Assembly: GCF_001650635.1 (NCBI RefSeq)
Contig: NZ_LWQU01000123.1
Location: 1-53,644, forward strand
DNA length: 53,644 nt
From: Magnetospirillum moscoviense
GTDB taxonomy: Bacteria; Pseudomonadota; Alphaproteobacteria; Rhodospirillales; Magnetospirillaceae
Direction of reading: 5' to 3'
Part shown: piece after piece, positions 48,526 to 53,644 of the stretch
How positions within the stretch are numbered: the first letter of the stretch is position 1
Layout: the number at the start of each line of letters is the position of its first letter
The notes under the pieces: model-generated
The model's input: only the letters and a program-made list of their open reading frames with translations
Databases searched by the model: none
Told to the model about the DNA's origin: nothing
Position numbers and translations under genes: made by a program

Positions 48526-51446
48526 CGTCAGGCGGTCCGGCGCGCAAGGTCTTCACCATCCCCGCCGGACTGGCCTTCGCCGACGTCCTGGCCGGCCACC
48601 TGTTGGCGCGGGCCGAGCATGATCCGCTGAAGCTGGCCGAGATGGTGGTGCTGCTGCCCAATCGCCGCGCCTGCCGCACCCTGGAACAGGCCTTCCTGCG
48701 GGCCTCGGGCGGGCGGCCCTTGCTGCTGCCGCGCCTGAAGCCCATCGAGCCGGACGAGGCCGACGAGGACGTCCTGACCCTGCTGGGCGAGGGCGATCCG
48801 GACCTTCCCGAGCCGGTGCCGCCGACCGAGCGTCTGCTGATCCTGACCCGGCTGGTGCTGGGGGCGGGGGCGGCCCGGGGCGGGCGGGCCCCATCGCCCG
48901 ATCAGGCCGCCCGCCTGGCCGCCGAGTTGGGCAAGCTGTTGGACGGCGCCGCCATCGAGCGGGTGGGCTTCGACCGCCTGGGCCAACTGGTCCCCGACGA
49001 GCTGGCCGCCCACTGGCAGGTGACGCTGGATTTCCTGAAGATCGTCACCGAACATTGGCCGGCCCTGCTGGGCGGCCGGCTGGATCATCAGACCCGGGTC
49101 AACCGGGTGCTGGATGCCCAGGCCGCCCATTGGCGGGCCAACCCGCCCGATTATCCGGTGATCGCCGCCGGCTCGACCGGTTCGCGCCCGGCCACCCTGG
49201 ATTTGCTGGCGACCATCGCCGGATTGCCCCAGGGCATGGTGGTGCTGCCCGGCCTGGACAAGGGCCTGGACGAGGATTCGTGGGCGGCCCTGGACGAGAC
49301 CCATCCGCAATTCATGCTGGCCCGGCTGTTGAAAGTGCTGGGCCTGACCCGCAAGCAGGTGGGCGAACTGACCGCCAACCCCGATCCGCGCGCCGCCCGC
49401 CTGGCGCTTTTATCGCAGGCGCTGCGCCCGGCAGCCACTTGCGAGGCCTGGAAGGACCTGCCGGAATTTCCCGCCGCCACCCTGGCTGGAATCAGTCGGC
49501 TGGACGCGCCGACGCCGCGTGAGGAAGCCGGCGCCATCGCCCTGATGCTGCGCGAGACCTTGGAACAAGACGGCCGCACCGCCGCCCTGGTCACCCCCGA
49601 CCGCGATCTGGCCCGCCGGGTCGCGGCCGAGCTGGAACGCTGGGGCATCCTGATCGACGATTCCGCCGGGCGGCCGCTGGCGCTGACCGAGCCCGGCGCC
49701 TTCCTGCGGCTCTTGGCCGAGATGGTGGCCGACCATTTCGCCCCCCACGCGGTGCTGGCCTGCCTGAAGCATCCGCTGGCGGCCGGGCCGGATTTTCGCC
49801 ATCAGGTGCGCCGTCTGGATCGGTTGTGTCTGCGCGGGCCGCGTCCGGCCGCCGGCATCGCCGGCCTGCGCCTGGCGGTGGGCGGCGATGCCTCCCTGGT
49901 CCGCTGGCTGGAGGGCCTTGAGGCCTCGCTCGCGCCGTTCCTGGCGGTGATGGGCCGCGATCAGGCCAGCCTGGGCGAGTTGCTGGCCGCCCATATGGAA
50001 GCGGCCGAGGCGCTGGCCGGCCCGGAAATGCTGTGGCGGGGCGAGGCGGGCGAGGCGCTGGGTCGTTTCGCCGGCCAGTTGGCCGAGGCGGCGGCGGCGG
50101 TCGGCACGGTGTTTCCTTCCATTGCCCCTGCCAGCTATCCGGCCCTGTTCGACCAGTTGCTGTCGGGTCAGGTGGTGCGGCCGCGTTGGGGCCGCCATCC
50201 GCGCCTGTCCATCTTGGGGCCGATGGAAGCCCGCCTGCAACAGGCCGACCTGATGATCCTGGCCGGCCTGAACGAGGGCACCTGGCCCGCCATCGCCGAT
50301 GCCGACCCGTGGATGAGCCGGCCGATGCGGGCCAAATTCGGCCTGCCGGCGCCCGAGCGGCGCATCGGCCAGGCCGCCCACGATTTCGCCCAGGGTTTCG
50401 GGGCGGCCCGGGTGGTGCTGACCCGTTCGGTGCGGGTGGAAGGGGCGCCGACGGTGCCGTCGCGCTGGCTGATGCGGCTGGATGCGGTGGCCCAAGCGGC
50501 CGGTCTGTCCTTCGATGCCGAAAGCGCCGGCTGGCTGGCCTGGCACGAGGGGCTGGACCGCCCGCCGGCGCGTGCCCCGGTCGAACGGCCGGCGCCCCGG
50601 CCGCCGGTGGCGGCCCGGCCGCGCAAGCTGTCGGTCACCGAGATCGAGACCTGGATGCGCGATCCCTACGCGCTGTACGCCAAGCATGTCCTGGGCTTGC
50701 GCAAGCTGGACCCCATCGACGCCGATCCCGGCGCCGCCGATTACGGCTCGCTGGTCCATAAGGCCATCGAGACCTTCCTGAAGGCCCATCCGAGCGGGCC
50801 GCTGCCCTTGGACGCCCTGGCCCGCCTGGAAGCCATCGGCACCGACATCTTCGCCGCCGCCCTGGCCCGGCCCGGCCTGTGGGCGTTCTGGTGGCCGCGC
50901 TTCACCGGGGTCGCCGCCTGGCTGGTCGAGCACGAGCAAGCCCGGCGGGCGGACATCGCCGCCACCTTCTCGGAGGTCAAGGGCGGCATCGAGATCGAGG
51001 CTCCGGGTGGTCCCTTCCTGCTGCATGCCCGCGCCGACCGCATCGATCGCCTGAAGGACGGCACCCTGGCGGTGATCGATTACAAGACCGGCCAGCCGCC
51101 CTCGGCGAAAGAGGTCGCGGCCGGCTATGCCCCGCAATTGTCGCTGGAGGCGGCCATCGCCCGTTTCGGCGGCTTCGACGGGGTGGCTCCGGCTCCGGTC
51201 GGGCAGATGCTGTTCTGGCGCCTGAAGGGTGGCAGCCCCGGCGGCGAGGAAAAGAAAGCCGGCGACGATCCCGCCAGCCTGGCCGACCAGGCTTTGGATG
51301 GCCTGGCCGCCCTGGTCGCCGCCTTCGACGACCCGGCGACGCCTTACGAGGCCCGGCCTCATCCCGACCGGGCGCCGCGTTTCAGCGACACCAACCACCT
51401 GGCCCGCCTGCAGGAATGGGCCAGTGCCGGCGAGGATGATGAATAG
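48522..51446 (+). CDS. addB: AddB subunit of the helicase-nuclease
   Basis: A 974-residue partner of AddA for double-strand break repair. It has a UvrD-like helicase fold without a Walker A GKT in its N-terminal part (MVVLLPNRRACRTLEQAFL instead), as in other alphaproteobacterial AddB. The C-terminal RecB-type nuclease is marked by SVTEIETWMRDPYALYAKHVLGL and GTLAVIDYKTGQPPS. The four cysteines that hold the Fe-S staple in Bacillus AddB are not seen. It ends the xerC-addB chain; addA, normally next, is elsewhere. Confidence 0.93.
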   Translation: MTSGGPARKVFTIPAGLAFADVLAGHLLARAEHDPLKLAEMVVLLPNRRACRTLEQAFLRASGGRPLLLPRLKPIEPDEADEDVLTLLGEGDPDLPEPVPPTERLLILTRLVLGAGAARGGRAPSPDQAARLAAELGKLLDGAAIERVGFDRLGQLVPDELAAHWQVTLDFLKIVTEHWPALLGGRLDHQTRVNRVLDAQAAHWRANPPDYPVIAAGSTGSRPATLDLLATIAGLPQGMVVLPGLDKGLDEDSWAALDETHPQFMLARLLKVLGLTRKQVGELTANPDPRAARLALLSQALRPAATCEAWKDLPEFPAATLAGISRLDAPTPREEAGAIALMLRETLEQDGRTAALVTPDRDLARRVAAELERWGILIDDSAGRPLALTEPGAFLRLLAEMVADHFAPHAVLACLKHPLAAGPDFRHQVRRLDRLCLRGPRPAAGIAGLRLAVGGDASLVRWLEGLEASLAPFLAVMGRDQASLGELLAAHMEAAEALAGPEMLWRGEAGEALGRFAGQLAEAAAAVGTVFPSIAPASYPALFDQLLSGQVVRPRWGRHPRLSILGPMEARLQQADLMILAGLNEGTWPAIADADPWMSRPMRAKFGLPAPERRIGQAAHDFAQGFGAARVVLTRSVRVEGAPTVPSRWLMRLDAVAQAAGLSFDAESAGWLAWHEGLDRPPARAPVERPAPRPPVAARPRKLSVTEIETWMRDPYALYAKHVLGLRKLDPIDADPGAADYGSLVHKAIETFLKAHPSGPLPLDALARLEAIGTDIFAAALARPGLWAFWWPRFTGVAAWLVEHEQARRADIAATFSEVKGGIEIEAPGGPFLLHARADRIDRLKDGTLAVIDYKTGQPPSAKEVAAGYAPQLSLEAAIARFGGFDGVAPAPVGQMLFWRLKGGSPGGEEKKAGDDPASLADQALDGLAALVAAFDDPATPYEARPHPDRAPRFSDTNHLARLQEWASAGEDDE

Positions 51447-51506
51447 GTCCTGACAGGGCGCGCGATCCGGGTTAGCCTTTCGGTCCAAGCGCATCGGAGG
51501 AACCCC

Positions 51507-52850
51507 ATGTCCCCTTCCCAGACGGTCGCCCTGCTGCAGGATCTGGTCGCCCAGGCCAAGAAGGCCGGCGCCGACGCCGCCGATGCCGTGCAGATCGATT
51601 CGGTCAGCCTGTCGGTGGGGGTGCGCCTGGGCAAGATGGAGCGGCTGGAGCGCTCGGAATCGGGCGATCTCGGCCTTCGGGTGCTGATCGGCAAGCGCCA
51701 GGCCATGGTGTCGTCGTCGGACCGCTCGTCCCAGGCGTTGGCCGAACTGGTCGAGCGCGCGGTGTCGATGGCCCGCATCGTCCCGGAAGACCCCTATGCC
51801 GGCCTAGCCGATCCGTCGGAACTGGCCACGGTGTTTCCCAATCTCGACACCTGCGACGCCTTCGAACCCAGCGCCGAGCAATTGCTGGACATGGTGCACC
51901 GGGCCGAGGATGCGGCGCGCGCCGTGCCCGGTGTCACCAATTCCGAAGGGGCCGACGCCGGCTGGGGCCGGTCCGAGGTCGCCTTCGTCGGCTCGAACGG
52001 CTTCGCCCATTCCTATGCGGTGACCTCGGGCTCGCTGTCGGCCGCCGTGCTGGCCGGGGGCGGCGATGCCGGCATGGAACGCGATTACGATTACACCTCG
52101 GCGGTCCACATGGCCGACCTGCGCGCGCCCGAGGATGTCGGCCACGAGGCCGGCAAGCGCGCGGTGCGCCGGCTTGGCGCACGCAAGATGAAGACCTGTC
52201 AGGTCCCGGTGGTGTTCGACCCCCGGGTCAGCCGCGGCCTGGTCGGCTCGCTTTTGGGCGCCATCAACGGGGCCGGCGTGGCGCGCGGCACCTCGTTCCT
52301 GAAGGACAAGATGGGAAGCCGCATTTTCGCCCCGGGCATCCGCATCGTCGACGATCCGCACCGCCTGCGCGGCCCGCGCTCGCGCCCGTGCGATGGCGAG
52401 GGGGTGGCGACCCGCCGCCTGGACCTGATCGAGGACGGCGTGCTGACCACCTGGCTGATGGATTGCCGCTCGGCCCGCCAGTTGGGTCTTAAGACCACCG
52501 GCCATGCCAGCCGGGGCACCGCCTCGCCGCCCAGCCCGTCGGCCAGCAACGTCTATATGGAAGCCGGCGCCCTGACGGTGGCGGAAATGGTCGGCGACAT
52601 CCCCTCGGGCTTTTACGTCACCGAACTGTTCGGCCAGGGCGTCAACGGGGTGACCGGCGATTATTCGCGCGGGGCCGCCGGCTTCTGGATCGATGGCGGC
52701 GAGATCGCCTTTCCGGTGTCGGAAATCACCGTCGCCGGCAACCTGAAGGACATGTTCCTCAATCTGACCCCGGCCAACGATCTGGTGTTCCGCTATGGCG
52801 TCGATTGTCCGACGGTGCGGGTCGACGGCTTGACCATCGCCGGGCGCTGA
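51507..52850 (+). CDS. pmbA: PmbA/TldD-family metalloprotease (TldE-like)
   Basis: A 447-residue protein of the TldD/PmbA family, whose E. coli members form a zinc protease acting on small modified peptides such as microcin B17 and CcdA. It shows an early LGKMERLERSESGDLGLRVLIGKRQA, then MERDYDYTSAVHMADLRAPEDVGHEAGKRAVRRL, and a late GVNGVTGDYSRGAAGFWIDGGEIAFPVSEITVAGNLKDM. It has the PmbA (TldE) type without the full HExxxH of TldD. A GGAGG site precedes the ATG. Confidence 0.92.
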   Translation: MSPSQTVALLQDLVAQAKKAGADAADAVQIDSVSLSVGVRLGKMERLERSESGDLGLRVLIGKRQAMVSSSDRSSQALAELVERAVSMARIVPEDPYAGLADPSELATVFPNLDTCDAFEPSAEQLLDMVHRAEDAARAVPGVTNSEGADAGWGRSEVAFVGSNGFAHSYAVTSGSLSAAVLAGGGDAGMERDYDYTSAVHMADLRAPEDVGHEAGKRAVRRLGARKMKTCQVPVVFDPRVSRGLVGSLLGAINGAGVARGTSFLKDKMGSRIFAPGIRIVDDPHRLRGPRSRPCDGEGVATRRLDLIEDGVLTTWLMDCRSARQLGLKTTGHASRGTASPPSPSASNVYMEAGALTVAEMVGDIPSGFYVTELFGQGVNGVTGDYSRGAAGFWIDGGEIAFPVSEITVAGNLKDMFLNLTPANDLVFRYGVDCPTVRVDGLTIAGR

Positions 52851-52865
52851 ACGGATTTTGTTCAT

Positions 52866-52990
52866 GCCCCTCAGGCGCCGGGCGCTCCCTCCGGTCGCTT
52901 GGCTACGCTCCGTTATGCGCGTTCCGCTGCGCGTCACGCCGACTCTGCGGGGCCTCAACGGCCCAGGCGCCCGCCCCGGCGGGCTTCAGC
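52866..52990. repeat. GC-rich intergenic stretch, possibly repetitive
   Basis: It is a non-coding stretch after pmbA with several overlapping inverted motifs: GGCGCCGGGCGC near 52872, paired GCGC blocks around 52917-52932, and a GCCCGC/GCGGGC hairpin at 52969-52984. The last could serve as a weak pmbA terminator. The style resembles dispersed intergenic repeats of magnetospirilla, but no second copy is present in this window. Confidence 0.35.
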
Positions 52991-53096
52991 CAATAGCCCC
53001 TGCGATTCCATCCTTCCCAAGGTCTTAACCATTTGGTAAGAGTCCTGACCAGACGGACCTTGCAGAAGGCAAGGTCCCAGGGAAAGGACCGACATC

Positions 53097-53459
53097 ATGA
53101 TCCGTTCGATCGCCGTTGCCACCGCCATGCTGGCCCTGGCCGCCTGCGCCGACCGCCCGTGGCCCAACGCCGAGATGTCGGGCGATTCTCCGGCTCATTT
53201 CAACTTCCGGTCGGATGACCAGCACGCCCTGGCCACCGTCGCCGCCGCCGAGCAGGGCAAGCCGGTGACCTGGAAGGTATCGGATCGGACCTATGGCTCG
53301 GTGATCCCCGCCGCCACCCAATATGCCGACCGCGCCGGCCGGCCGTGTCGCGGCCTGAAGCAGGAACGCACCGGCTGGACTGCCCGCGACGTCACCGCCT
53401 GCAAGGGCGCCGACGGGATTTGGGTGGTCAGCGACTACAGCCCCGACAAGGCGGATTAA
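53097..53459 (+). CDS. Small lipoprotein, surface antigen-like
   Basis: A 120-residue protein with a signal peptide and lipobox LAAC (acylated C18 approximately). The mature part has YGSVIPAATQYADRAGRPCRGLKQE, the pattern of the RT0821/Lpp0805-type outer-membrane surface antigen domain, with two further cysteines that could form a disulfide (CR... TACKG). AAAGGA lies 9 bases upstream of the ATG. Function is unknown. It is followed by REP sequence and the right-hand IS. Confidence 0.75.
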   Translation: MIRSIAVATAMLALAACADRPWPNAEMSGDSPAHFNFRSDDQHALATVAAAEQGKPVTWKVSDRTYGSVIPAATQYADRAGRPCRGLKQERTGWTARDVTACKGADGIWVVSDYSPDKAD

Positions 53460-53490
53460 GTCGGTTAGGCTGAAGCACAATTCCTCCACC

Positions 53491-53519
53491 CGTCATGGCC
53501 GGGCTTGACCCACTGCTGT
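53491..53519. repeat. Half of a REP-like palindrome at the right IS junction
   Basis: GTCATGGCCGGGCTTGACCC reads as one side of the GTCATGGCCGGG/CCCGGCCATGAC palindrome. The IS begins in or directly after the CCC. The missing half presumably lies beyond the IS. Confidence 0.55.
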
Positions 53520-53644
53520 CCGGTTTAATTTAGTGGACTGAGTGCACGGCGTTGATTCTACTCGTGTTCAGACGTTTGGCGCGTCTCCTGGACACGAATT
53601 GGAGCAACACCGTGCGGCATCAGAATAGCGTTTTTCATGACTTG
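53509..53644 (+). mobile_element. 5' end of an insertion sequence (right copy), truncated by the window edge
   Basis: Exact inverted copy of bases 1-136. It starts near CCCACTGCTGTCCGG, carries a short untranslated region and then the transposase start, which runs off the right edge. Because the same IS end faces outward on both sides, these are two separate copies in opposite orientation or an assembly boundary at a repeat. Confidence 0.75.
53612..53644 (+). CDS. Transposase N-terminus, partial (IS4-like)
   Basis: GTG start with GGAG 8 bases upstream; eleven codons MRHQNSVFHDL before the window ends. Identical to the partial gene at 1-33 on the other strand. Confidence 0.5.
   Translation, partial: MRHQNSVFHDL

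Overview
This window is a chromosomal segment of a high-GC alphaproteobacterium, most likely a Rhodospirillales member close to Magnetospirillum. The pointers are the GC-rich third codon positions, the priA-atpHAGDC and truB-rpsO-pnp gene orders, a PetP/PetR-like MarR-OmpR-EnvZ cluster, and abundant redox and chemosensory genes. The assignment is inference from gene content and was not checked by a search.

The two ends of the window are a perfect 136-bp inverted repeat. Each end is the 5' end of an insertion sequence with a GTG-started transposase reading outward, and each abuts the same 11-bp core of a REP-like palindrome. The segment therefore looks like a contig stretched between two oppositely oriented copies of one IS.

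Layout. 0.3-3.1 kb: a chemoreceptor with a c-type heme motif in its sensor domain, and ilvE. 3.1-5.7 kb: MarR regulator, OmpR-type response regulator and histidine kinase. 5.6-6.0 kb: a small antisense gene, possibly interrupted by a stop. 6.1-8.9 kb: a three-gene membrane redox operon (seven-heme cytochrome c, di-heme-type cytochrome b, ethylbenzene-dehydrogenase-like heme protein) closed by a strong terminator. 9.0-15.6 kb: the leucine/isovalerate catabolic operon liuABCDE. 15.8-21.6 kb, minus strand: a tightly packed operon hldD-lgt-midA-pgeF-(25-codon ORF)-lipoprotein-prs. 21.8-27.5 kb: ubiK, a class V aminotransferase, a DUF2125 protein, a ChaC-like cyclotransferase, a voltage-gated-type K+ channel, and cobA-cbiX for siroheme/corrin synthesis. 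27.6-31.9 kb: addA and a solute-binding protein. 32-36.4 kb, minus strand: pnp, rpsO, truB and a ferritin-like diiron protein. 36.5-44 kb, minus strand: a small mobile-looking element, the F1-ATPase operon atpHAGDC and priA. 44-51.4 kb, plus strand: DUF484 gene, a FitAB-type toxin-antitoxin pair, then xerC-tsaE-amgK-murU-addB, each joined to the next by a 4-base ATGA overlap. 51.5-53.5 kb: a PmbA/TldD-family protease and a small lipoprotein.

Most genes are housekeeping. The accessory interest lies in the heme-sensing chemoreceptor, the cytochrome operon, the interrupted small gene, the palindromic repeats and their IS insertions, and the separation of addA from addB. No rRNA, tRNA or CRISPR array was recognised.
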